From an uncultured Bacilli bacterium (GTDB lineage Bacteria; Bacillota_I; Bacilli_A; RF39; UBA660), in the NCBI GenBank assembly GCA_947624855.1, contig CANQMC010000026.1, positions 1 to 13,499 on the forward strand: a stretch of DNA of 13,499 nucleotides, in the 5' to 3' direction. The position numbers were made by a program, and so were the translations under genes. The notes below the pieces were generated by a model. The model was not told where the DNA came from. It did no database searches and saw only the letters and a program-made list of their open reading frames with translations. Below, piece after piece: positions 1 to 5,976 of the stretch (position 1 is the stretch's first letter; each line of letters opens with the position of its first letter).

Positions 1-61
1 TTATAGACACTCCTTTCTTGTATTTTATTTTATCACATTTTCCATATTTTTGTGTCTATAA
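1..61 (-). promoter_or_regulatory. Putative promoter and ribosome binding site of a gene starting just off the left edge
   Basis: On the minus strand a -35-like TAGACA (53-58) is followed 18 nt later by an extended -10, TGT-GATAAA (29-37). A strong Shine-Dalgarno sequence, AAAGGAG, lies at 10-16. The last bases of the window on this strand read ...TATAA, so an ATG beginning at position 1 would sit 8 nt after the Shine-Dalgarno; this is inferred because the window ends there. The block is bounded by a perfect 10-bp inverted repeat, TTATAGACAC (1-10) and GTGTCTATAA (52-61), which overlaps both the -35 and the region next to the start. The repeat could be an operator. Confidence 0.45.
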
Positions 62-63
62 AT

Positions 64-435
64 CTATTCTAACACCACTTTTCCATTTTTATATTCTATT
101 GGTATATTTTTATCTTCTACATCTTCTGTTCCATTATCTGTATTTAATGTATAGCCACTTGTTGGTACTTCTGTTGTTGGTTCATAACAATTATTATCTT
201 TATCTGTACATCCTTTTTCTTTTTGTATATTTACTGCCATTAAATTTAAATCTGCTTTTCTTATTCTTACTTCTCCTTCTGCAAATGGTATTATTTCTTC
301 ATATGTATAATTAGCTTTACTTCCCTTTAATATAACTACACTTCCTATGGCTACTATTACTATTAAAGCTATAAATATTTTTTTAAAATTAAATCTTTTA
401 TGCAAAGTTTCAAACTTAATTCCTGTATCTTTCAT
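64..435 (-). CDS. Truncated membrane-anchored surface protein (N-terminal part only), copy A
   Basis: This 123-residue protein is a paralogue of the N-terminal quarter of the 455-residue protein at 1343-2710. A short cytoplasmic N-terminus containing KFETLHKRFNFK is followed by one hydrophobic helix (about residues 19-38), then the shared motif GSKANYTY and the shared block EIIPFAEG-VRIRK. The similarity runs to the IEYKNGKV motif, where this copy ends at a TAG and the long copy continues for about 330 residues. The start is the ATG at 435: it aligns with the start of the long copy and is preceded by GGAGAG. An in-frame upstream start at 474 is less likely because it falls inside the conserved promoter leader. 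It is transcribed from the promoter at 505-533, divergently from an XRE gene. It is probably a remnant or a stub of the surface protein, anchored but lacking the exposed variable domain. The function of the family is not known to me. Confidence 0.7.
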   Translation of the reverse strand: MKDTGIKFETLHKRFNFKKIFIALIVIVAIGSVVILKGSKANYTYEEIIPFAEGEVRIRKADLNLMAVNIQKEKGCTDKDNNCYEPTTEVPTSGYTLNTDNGTEDVEDKNIPIEYKNGKVVLE

Positions 436-464
436 AATATCTCTCCATTCTATATGATATTTAT

Positions 465-483
465 CTAATATCAATTATGTTAG
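465..483. promoter_or_regulatory. Candidate operator dyad, copy A
   Basis: The imperfect dyad CTAATAT-N5-ATGTTAG pairs at 6 of 7 arm positions. It lies between the surface-gene promoter (505-533) and its ribosome binding site, where a bound repressor would block transcription. The same dyad is at 2737-2755 with one change, in the spacer. Its size suits a Cro/CI-type XRE protein such as the divergent regulator at 608. A second weaker dyad, CAAGTTAAGTTG (518-529), abuts the -35 and is also identical in copy B. Binding is inferred, not shown. Confidence 0.45.
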
Positions 484-504
484 ACTTTTATCATTTATAG
501 TTAA

Positions 505-533
505 ATTATAAATTATGCAAGTTAAGTTGTCAA
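505..533 (-). promoter_or_regulatory. Consensus SigA promoter for surface gene, copy A
   Basis: On the minus strand a perfect TTGACA (528-533) and a perfect TATAAT (505-510) are separated by exactly 17 nt. The predicted start near 498 gives a leader of about 60 nt before the ATG at 435. The surrounding block (465-545) matches 2737-2817 in copy B at 74 of 81 positions by hand count. Confidence 0.85.
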
Positions 534-607
534 TACAAAATGTAGTATTTTATCATGTTTTAATAATAATTTATATTTATATGAGAAAATAGATTTAGGT
601 GATAAAT

Positions 608-1066
608 ATGCATTATGGTACTAAATTAAGACATACTAGAGAAAGAATTGGTATTAAACAAAAAGATTTAGCTAAAGAATTAAATATTATAGATAGTTTA
701 TATAGTAAATATGAAAGTGAATATCAAATAATACCTTTAAAGCATTTAGTAACTGTAACAAATATTTTAAAAGTTTCAATAGATTATTTATTTGGTTTTA
801 CAGATAAAGTTTGTTATAAAAATTATAAAAAAGAAATAGATAGAGTAACTGTAGGAAAACGTATAAGAGCATGGCGAAAAGAAAATAAAATTACTCAAGT
901 ACAATTAGCAACTGTTTTAAAAACAGTTCATCCAGTTATTGTTAATTATGAAAATGGTAAGAATTTAATAACTACTTCTTTTTTATATGAACTTTGTAAA
1001 CATTATAAAATTAGCGCGGATTATATTTTAGGTAGAATTGATAAAAAAGTTATTTTTAAAGATTAA
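608..1066 (+). CDS. Double-HTH XRE-family transcriptional regulator, copy A
   Basis: This 152-residue protein has two Cro/CI-type helix-turn-helix domains in one chain, at about residues 5-60 (LRHTRERIGIKQKDLA...) and 84-145 (RAWRKENKITQVQLA...). Each ends in the typical S-DY-L/F-G tail motif, the second as ISADYILGRIDKK. I chose the ATG at 608 over the in-frame GTG at 599 because it aligns residue for residue with copy B (2881), both being 152 aa, and because AGGTG lies 6 nt upstream. The GTG overlaps that Shine-Dalgarno. The gene is divergent from the truncated surface gene and probably represses it and/or itself from the shared intergenic region. By hand alignment with copy B, the N-terminal half is about 47% identical and the C-terminal half about 70%. 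Confidence 0.88.
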   Translation: MHYGTKLRHTRERIGIKQKDLAKELNIIDSLYSKYESEYQIIPLKHLVTVTNILKVSIDYLFGFTDKVCYKNYKKEIDRVTVGKRIRAWRKENKITQVQLATVLKTVHPVIVNYENGKNLITTSFLYELCKHYKISADYILGRIDKKVIFKD

Positions 1067-1090
1067 AAAAATTAAAATTTAATCTAAATT

Positions 1091-1121
1091 AAAAACTAGA
1101 TAAATAAATACTAGCTTTTTT
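1091..1121 (+). terminator. Probable terminator of XRE gene, copy A
   Basis: AAAAACTAG (1091-1099) can pair with CTAG-C-TTTTTT (1111-1121) through CTAG/CTAG plus an A/T stem around one bulged C, across an 11-nt loop, and it ends in a run of six T. It lies 25 nt after the stop codon. The stem is weak, so confidence is modest. Confidence 0.4.
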
Positions 1122-1236
1122 AAATGTATAAATCATTAAAAATGATATAATATTTAATTTTTAAGTCAACAAATACAATAAATATTATTATAATTGTTAA
1201 CGTAAAAGTATAGAATAGTTTAAAATTCAATATAAT

Positions 1237-1330
1237 CTTGCCTCTATATAAATTTGAAACATTAATAATATATATATTAGAAAAATATTAACGTCGAATG
1301 GATTTGCTATAGAGGCAAGTTATTTTTTTT
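1237..1330 (+). terminator. Long imperfect hairpin with T-run (terminator-like or structured element)
   Basis: A perfect 12-bp inverted repeat, CTTGCCTCTATA (1237-1248) and TATAGAGGCAAG (1308-1319), encloses 59 nt. Inside it are a 4-bp helix (1250-1253 with 1302-1305) and a 9-position stem with one mismatch (1259-1267 with 1286-1294). On the plus strand it runs into TTATTTTTTTT, as an intrinsic terminator would. The stem is much longer and more branched than most terminators. On the minus strand it forms the 3' end of the surface-gene transcript, but the following T-run is weak. Confidence 0.5.
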
Positions 1331-1342
1331 ATTTAAAATTTA

Positions 1343-2710
1343 TTAAGAAGACCCTACTACTTCATATGGTGATGTAGTGGTCCCATTTCCAGATAAAGTT
1401 ACATCTTCTTTTAAATTTATTACGGGCCGTACACCACGAGAATAGTCTACGCGGTACTTTGCAAGAAGTCCCTGAAAAGGACTAACGAAGAATACGCTAG
1501 CAATGGCATTGACAGATCCACACGGAGACATAGTCCAATAATCTGAGCCTTCTAAATAATATTGGTTATTTTGTCTTTCATAGCGTCCACCCGCATAAAC
1601 TACTTCATCGGCTGTTATTAATCCTATTGGATATGTTAAAGCCTTATTTCCTTTACTTGATTTACTTGTTGTGTATAAATCCAAAGAATCACTACATTTA
1701 AATGTTGGTGTTTTATTTGTATATAATCTATTATATGCTGCATAATCGGGCCAACTTGATCCTACTCCTGGTTCTTCTGTTGATGTTCTATCTCCACAGA
1801 ATCCTGCACTATCACTTAAATATGTTGCTTTATCTATTAAATTTGCTTTATACCATTCATCTAACCTTCTTTTTATTGTACTATCTTCTTCTAATCCATG
1901 AAGATTATCTTTTGTATACATAAATCCTACATAAGAAATATTATCATAAAAATTATTAAAATTACTAGTACTACTTAATTGAGTTCCGGTTCCTGTGGTT
2001 TGGGGACTTCCTACTCCTGAATATATCATTCTTATACTTCCATCACCATTTATTCGTATTATTCGCCAGTATATATCATCATTTCCTACTTTTCCAAACT
2101 TTACCCAATTATCATCTACTGTTCCTCTAAAATACCATGTTGTTCCATCATCGTCTTGTGCACTATATAATCCATTTGTTGCTTCATAACATTCACTTGC
2201 ACATGATGTTAAACCAAAGTCTGGAGTGCCTGTTCCTTTTGTTGCTTTAGCTAATATTTGATCTCTTGCTGATTCTTGTATATCTAAATATATATAACAT
2301 CTTGTTCCTTTTTTAACTTTATTTACAGTTACTTTTCCATCTTTATATTCTATTACTATATCTGTATCTCTTACATCCGTTGTTCCATTATCCTTTGTAC
2401 AATATGAATTGGTTGTATTTAATTTATAACCACTTGTTGGTAAAGTTGTTGTTTTTTCATAACAAGTAGTAGTTGTTGCTGTACATCCTTTTGTTTTTTG
2501 TTTATGTATTTCCATTATTTTTAACTCTGTTTTCCTTATTCTTACTGTTCCTTCGGCAAATGGTATTATTTCTTGATATGTATAGTTTGCTTTAGAACCT
2601 TTTAGTATTATTACACTTCCTATTAATGCAAATATTACTAGTGCATAAAATGCTACTTTAAAATTAAATCCTTTATGTAAAGTTTCAAACTTAATTTTTT
2701 CTTTTTTCAT
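1343..2710 (-). CDS. Membrane-anchored surface protein with candidate hypervariable C-type-lectin-like C-terminus, copy B
   Basis: This 455-residue protein has a short cytoplasmic N-terminus, one anchor helix (about residues 19-38) and a long outside part. The outside part is rich in Thr, Ser, Gly and Tyr and has many cysteines (for example C76, C83, C104, C138, C170, C174, C305, C339, C397) that could form disulphides. The region around YFRGTVDDNWVKFG, YWRIIRINGDGSIRMIY, YNRLYTNKTP, YPIGLITADE and DYWTMSP, ending in GVRPVINL, matches a style of surface protein I recall from gut Bacillota. Its ending resembles formylglycine-enzyme / C-type-lectin-fold domains used as DGR target proteins. The ATG at 2710 is preceded by AGAGAGGAT. 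The promoter is TTGACA-17-TATAAT at 2777-2805. Codons for residues 397-424 are compositionally unlike the rest (see separate entry). Adhesin or receptor function is inferred. Confidence 0.8.
   Translation of the reverse strand: MKKEKIKFETLHKGFNFKVAFYALVIFALIGSVIILKGSKANYTYQEIIPFAEGTVRIRKTELKIMEIHKQKTKGCTATTTTCYEKTTTLPTSGYKLNTTNSYCTKDNGTTDVRDTDIVIEYKDGKVTVNKVKKGTRCYIYLDIQESARDQILAKATKGTGTPDFGLTSCASECYEATNGLYSAQDDDGTTWYFRGTVDDNWVKFGKVGNDDIYWRIIRINGDGSIRMIYSGVGSPQTTGTGTQLSSTSNFNNFYDNISYVGFMYTKDNLHGLEEDSTIKRRLDEWYKANLIDKATYLSDSAGFCGDRTSTEEPGVGSSWPDYAAYNRLYTNKTPTFKCSDSLDLYTTSKSSKGNKALTYPIGLITADEVVYAGGRYERQNNQYYLEGSDYWTMSPCGSVNAIASVFFVSPFQGLLAKYRVDYSRGVRPVINLKEDVTLSGNGTTTSPYEVVGSS
1421..1530 (-). 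other. Candidate DGR variable region at the 3' end of the surface gene
   Basis: By hand count 54 of 110 bases are G or C (49%), while 1621-1680 in the same gene is about 27%. Coding-strand adenine is only about 18 of 110. Across residues 397-424 the unusual residues (Cys, Ser, Val, Ala, Ile, Phe, Pro, Arg, Asp, Tyr) mostly use codons ending in C or T (TGT, GTC, GCC, AGC, TTC, CCT, TAC, CGC, GAC). That is expected if they arose from AAC/AAT template codons by adenine-directed mutation. Fixed neighbours such as GGA and GTA are interspersed. The 3' edge, TCTCGTGGTGTACGGCCCGTA minus its first T (1421-1440), is GC-rich and could be the initiation-of-mutagenic-homology site. It contains the 11-nt palindrome TACGG-G-CCGTA (1421-1431, plus strand). 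No template repeat or reverse transcriptase is in the window. Confidence 0.45.
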
Positions 2711-2736
2711 AATCTTATCCTCTCTTTATACAATTA

Positions 2737-2755
2737 CTAATATCAACTATGTTAG
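2737..2755. promoter_or_regulatory. Candidate operator dyad, copy B
   Basis: CTAATAT-N5-ATGTTAG has the same arms as the site at 465-483, and only one spacer base differs. It lies in the leader of the 455-codon surface gene, downstream of its promoter. The CAAGTTAAGTTG dyad next to the -35 recurs at 2790-2801. Confidence 0.45.
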
Positions 2756-2776
2756 ATTTTTATCATTTATAATTAA

Positions 2777-2805
2777 ATTATAAATTATACAAGTTAAGTT
2801 GTCAA
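2777..2805 (-). promoter_or_regulatory. Consensus SigA promoter for surface gene, copy B
   Basis: On the minus strand TTGACA (2800-2805) and TATAAT (2777-2782) are separated by 17 nt. The promoter is identical in both hexamers and spacing to that of copy A. The predicted start near 2770 leaves a leader of about 60 nt. A fully consensus promoter next to a divergent repressor-like gene suggests strong expression that is normally held off. Confidence 0.85.
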
Positions 2806-2880
2806 TATAATTTGTAGCTATTTTACGATAAATTAAAAAGTTTTTATAAATCCATGAGACAATATACTTGGTGATATTTT

Positions 2881-3339
2881 ATGATATATAAAAATAAATT
2901 AAAAGCCTTAAGAGAAAGATTAGGTTTACCTCAACGAGTTCTTGCTAATATAATTAATATTGATTATAAAACATATAGTCATTACGAAAATGAAGATGTT
3001 ATGATTCCCCTTAAACATTTAAATTCAATTTGTAATTACTTTGATGTTTCAATTGATTATATATTTGATTTTACTAATGTATCACAATATGAAAATGGAA
3101 ATAAAGAAATTGATAAAAATAAATCTGGACAAAGAATAAAAGAATTTAGAAAAGAAAATAAATTAACTCAAATGGAATTAGCAAAAACATTAAATACTGT
3201 ACATCCAGTTATTGCTAATTATGAAAATGGAAAACATTTAATTGCTCTACCGTTTTTATATGAATTATGCAAAAAATACAAAATATCTGCGGATTATCTT
3301 TTAGGTAGAATTGATAAAAAAATTATGTTTAAAGATTAA
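2881..3339 (+). CDS. Double-HTH XRE-family transcriptional regulator, copy B
   Basis: This 152-residue paralogue of the protein at 608-1066 has the same tandem arrangement of two Cro/CI HTH domains: about residues 5-60 (LRERLGLPQRVLANIINID) and 84-145 (FRKENKLTQMELAKTL, then NTVHPVIANYENGK). The ATG at 2881 follows GGTGAT, the same spacing as in copy A. The recognition-helix area of the second HTH is nearly identical between copies (TVHPVI-NYENGK), while that of the first differs (IIDSLYSKYE against IDYKTYSHYE). This suggests that the second domain reads the operator both modules share. The gene is divergent from the 455-codon surface gene and is its likely local regulator. It ends in a bidirectional terminator shared with the deacetylase gene. 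Confidence 0.88.
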   Translation: MIYKNKLKALRERLGLPQRVLANIINIDYKTYSHYENEDVMIPLKHLNSICNYFDVSIDYIFDFTNVSQYENGNKEIDKNKSGQRIKEFRKENKLTQMELAKTLNTVHPVIANYENGKHLIALPFLYELCKKYKISADYLLGRIDKKIMFKD

Positions 3340-3370
3340 AAAATTGAACTATTAAAGTTCAAATTTATAT
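3338..3370. terminator. Bidirectional intrinsic terminator between XRE copy B and the deacetylase
   Basis: TTGAACT (3344-3350) pairs perfectly with AGTTCAA (3356-3362) across a 5-nt loop. A run of six A flanks it on the left, which is T6 for the minus-strand deacetylase transcript, and a T-rich tract flanks it on the right for the plus-strand XRE transcript. It lies in the 33-bp gap between the two convergent stop codons. Confidence 0.75.
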
Positions 3371-3372
3371 TT

Positions 3373-4554
3373 TTATTTTAATGCAGCATAAGCATGACCT
3401 GGTTGTAATGTTTTACCTTTTAAAGCTGCAAGTTCAGATACACTTACTACTTGATAACCCATTGAATGAAGTTTAGGTAAAACAACTTTTAGGGCTTCAT
3501 AACTTGTTCCATATAATTCATGCATTAATATAATAGAACCATCACTTACATTTTTGGTTATATAATTAATTATATGACTAGCATCACGATATTTCCAATC
3601 TAAAGTATCTAAGTTCCATAAAATTAAAGGCATATTAATATTATTTAAATTAGTTTTATTATATGAACCATATGGAGGTCTTAATAATTTAATTGTATCA
3701 TTAGTTATTTTAGTATATAAAGTATTTACTTTATCAAGACTTGTTTTTACTTTGTCTTGTTTTTTGGAGGCAATATTCATATGTTCCCAAGAATGAGAGC
3801 CAATTTCATTACCTGATTTATATGTATTTAATACACAATTTTGACAAGCATTCATCATGGTACCTACCATAAAAAAGGTAGCATGAGCTTTATTTTTAGC
3901 TAATTCATTTAATATTAAAGAATTATAAGGTTTACTAGGACCATCATCAAAGGTTAAAGCAACTGTTTTAACACCTTTTTGATAATTATATCCATTTTCA
4001 TTTTCATAAGTTTCATCAAGTATAGGTTCAAATTTTAAATAATCTTTTATTTCATTATAATTGATAGTTAAATTTAATTCATTTGGATAATCATAATCTA
4101 ATTGATAATTATAATAATAAATAGTTACTTCATTAGGTTTTATATTATAAACTTTTTGAACTTTTTTATTATTTAATCCATTTACAATATACTCAGGATA
4201 TTTTAATTTTAATAATTCGTTTTCTTTGGATAAATAGTCCTTTTCATTTGTAATTAAATCTTTAAAAGATAATTCTTTACCAGTTATAGTATCAATTATA
4301 TAACTTTTATATTTATTATTGTCTAAATAAACAATATTATATAAATTTTTAATGGTATTATTTTCAGCGATTAATTTAAGATTTTGGTTTTCTATTTTAA
4401 TATTTTTAATTATTTGATCAACACTTATACTTGTAGCATACATAGGTTTTAAATTAGAGTTAATTAAAAATATAATACAAACTACAAATAAAACTAGAAA
4501 ACTTAAAATTATAATAATTTTTTCAAATATTTTATATTTATACTGCATATACAT
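3373..4554 (-). CDS. Membrane-anchored polysaccharide (peptidoglycan) deacetylase, NodB family
   Basis: This 393-residue protein is anchored outside the cell by one N-terminal helix (about residues 11-31). A non-catalytic region (about 40-190) resembles the DUF3298/RsiV-like domain that often precedes such enzymes. The NodB domain covers about 195-380, with all motifs visible: TFDDGP (catalytic base D203, metal ligand D204), the HxxxH metal motif in GSHSWEH (H254, H258), RPPYG (R292), the LDTLDW motif (D316, D319) and the catalytic acid in LMHE (H345). Family members remove N-acetyl groups from cell-wall GlcNAc, giving lysozyme resistance, but the exact substrate cannot be read from sequence. 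I favour the ATG at 4554, 5 nt after AGG, over the adjacent GTG at 4557 or the ATG at 4548. A TATAAT upstream (4568-4573) could give it its own promoter. Confidence 0.88.
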   Translation of the reverse strand: MYMQYKYKIFEKIIIILSFLVLFVVCIIFLINSNLKPMYATSISVDQIIKNIKIENQNLKLIAENNTIKNLYNIVYLDNNKYKSYIIDTITGKELSFKDLITNEKDYLSKENELLKLKYPEYIVNGLNNKKVQKVYNIKPNEVTIYYYNYQLDYDYPNELNLTINYNEIKDYLKFEPILDETYENENGYNYQKGVKTVALTFDDGPSKPYNSLILNELAKNKAHATFFMVGTMMNACQNCVLNTYKSGNEIGSHSWEHMNIASKKQDKVKTSLDKVNTLYTKITNDTIKLLRPPYGSYNKTNLNNINMPLILWNLDTLDWKYRDASHIINYITKNVSDGSIILMHELYGTSYEALKVVLPKLHSMGYQVVSVSELAALKGKTLQPGHAYAALK

Positions 4555-4581
4555 CACTACCTATACTTATTATAACTAATT

Positions 4582-5976
4582 TTAGATATTTTTAACATCC
4601 TTTTTTGCAAAATAAATAAAAGTTAGACATAAAATGATTAAGGTTGTTATAAAATACACAATTAAAGACCATGTTAATGTTAAATTAAAGGGATTAGGTA
4701 CATAATTTACTAAATAACTAAAATCCCAATTTAAAGAAATATAATATTTAAAAATTGATAAATGATAAATAGTAGCAAGATTAGATATAACATTACTTAT
4801 TAAATAAAATAAGAAAGTTATAGTAATCGCAGCGGATGTAGACATGGTTATAGTACTTAAGAAAAAGGTTACTATTCCTATGAAAATATAAATTGGTAAA
4901 ACACTTATAATATTTAAAAATAAACCGCTAAAAATAGAACGAACTACTAAACTATTAGTAACATTATTATATATTAAATCAGGAACATTTAAGGAATTAA
5001 AACCTAATACAATTCCTCCGATTAATATTTCAATTAAAACCATGGCTAATATTATAATAGGTATTAATATTAATATACTTAAAAGTTTAGATAATAAAAT
5101 GGTACTTCTTTTATAAGGTTTAGTTAATAAATATTTAATTGTTCCTTTGTTAAATTCTTCACTAACACTAGTTCCAGCAAGCATAATAACATATATTAAA
5201 ATAAATAAACCAAATTCTGAAGTAAAATTACTTAAAACAGAATTTAAATTACTATGACTTAAAGTATTAACTTCATGAGTTAAAGCATATTCATTAATTA
5301 AAATTATAGATTTAATATTATCAAATTCCTCTTCTTCATCAGAAGTACGATTAGAAATATTTTTTAAATTAAAATATTCAAGTAAATTAGTTTCTAAATT
5401 ATTAATAGCTTTATTTAAATAATTATGATCATTATAATCAATATTTTTAGTTTTACGATATTCATTTAATTTAATTAAAGCATTTAAATATTCTTTATCA
5501 TTGGAATCATTAGAATTATTTAGAGAATCAATTAAATTATCATGATTTATATTCGTAAAATAATCCCAATCTTGATTAGTTATTTTAGTTTTAATATTAT
5601 TTAATTCTTGTTGATAATTATCATATTTAGCTAAATCTTTAGATATATATTTTGCTTCATAAGAATTATATATTATATCAGAACAATATTTAATTATTAA
5701 TTCTTTATAATCTTTAAAATCAGATTTTAAATTTTCAATTTCTATAGTTGTTAAATTATTTACATATGTATTTAAATCTTCTGGTAGATTTAAATTAAGA
5801 GTTTTATTTTCTTCTTTTAATTCATCTATATCAACATAAGTATATGTTTCTTCCATGATTTCACTTTTGTATAAAAAATTAGTTAAAAAGGCAAAGCCAA
5901 TAAATATTAAAGTAACTATTAAAAAGCTTTTTTTATGAAATATTTTTTTAAATTCAGCTTTAATTAATTTAATCAA
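4582..5976 (-). CDS. ABC-2 type transporter permease
   Basis: This 464-residue membrane subunit has one helix at about residues 17-37. A large hydrophilic, probably extracytoplasmic domain follows (about 40-245), rich in Asn, Asp and Lys, and then about five more helices (about 250-458). The segment TSVSEEFNKGTIKYLLTKP is typical of ABC-2 / NatB / BcrB-like permeases. The start is a TTG at 5976, 8 nt after GGAGG; no in-frame ATG lies near. It overlaps the end of the ATPase gene by 8 nt, so the two are translationally coupled and should form one exporter. The substrate is unknown; relatives export antimicrobial peptides such as bacitracin or lantibiotics, or sodium. The large outside loop could serve in substrate sensing. 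Confidence 0.85.
   Translation of the reverse strand: MIKLIKAEFKKIFHKKSFLIVTLIFIGFAFLTNFLYKSEIMEETYTYVDIDELKEENKTLNLNLPEDLNTYVNNLTTIEIENLKSDFKDYKELIIKYCSDIIYNSYEAKYISKDLAKYDNYQQELNNIKTKITNQDWDYFTNINHDNLIDSLNNSNDSNDKEYLNALIKLNEYRKTKNIDYNDHNYLNKAINNLETNLLEYFNLKNISNRTSDEEEEFDNIKSIILINEYALTHEVNTLSHSNLNSVLSNFTSEFGLFILIYVIMLAGTSVSEEFNKGTIKYLLTKPYKRSTILLSKLLSILILIPIIILAMVLIEILIGGIVLGFNSLNVPDLIYNNVTNSLVVRSIFSGLFLNIISVLPIYIFIGIVTFFLSTITMSTSAAITITFLFYLISNVISNLATIYHLSIFKYYISLNWDFSYLVNYVPNPFNLTLTWSLIVYFITTLIILCLTFIYFAKKDVKNI

Larger units (their letters stand above)
1067..1342. other. Intergenic region between modules A and B, no gene seen
   Basis: This AT-rich spacer lies downstream of both the XRE gene of copy A and the convergent 455-codon surface gene. 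I see no credible coding sequence. It holds a weak hairpin with a T-run (1091-1121) and a long imperfect hairpin (1237-1319) followed by a T-run, both listed separately. Confidence 0.6.

Noticed and set aside
18..314. Plus-strand 98-codon frame rich in Leu, Phe and Tyr
   Set aside because: It is the complement of copy A of the surface gene; its composition is the expected shadow and it has no start signals.
436..474. Longer N-terminus for truncated surface protein A (start at 474)
   Set aside because: It runs into the conserved leader and operator region, and the paralogue aligns from the ATG at 435, which has its own GGAGAG.
1194..1319. Integron attC-like site
   Set aside because: There is a GTTAAC near 1196 and a long hairpin further on, but the paired RYYYAAC/GTTRRRY core boxes at the hairpin ends are absent.
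1067..1342. DGR template repeat inside the window
   Set aside because: I looked for an adenine-rich copy of 1421-1530 ending in the same GTACGGCCCGTA. Neither this spacer nor any other part of the window shows one, and no reverse transcriptase is encoded.
1702..2189. Plus-strand open frames (73 and 64 codons) inside the surface gene
   Set aside because: They lie antisense to a well-supported 455-codon gene, have no ribosome binding site and have a low-complexity Leu/Tyr composition caused by the opposite strand.
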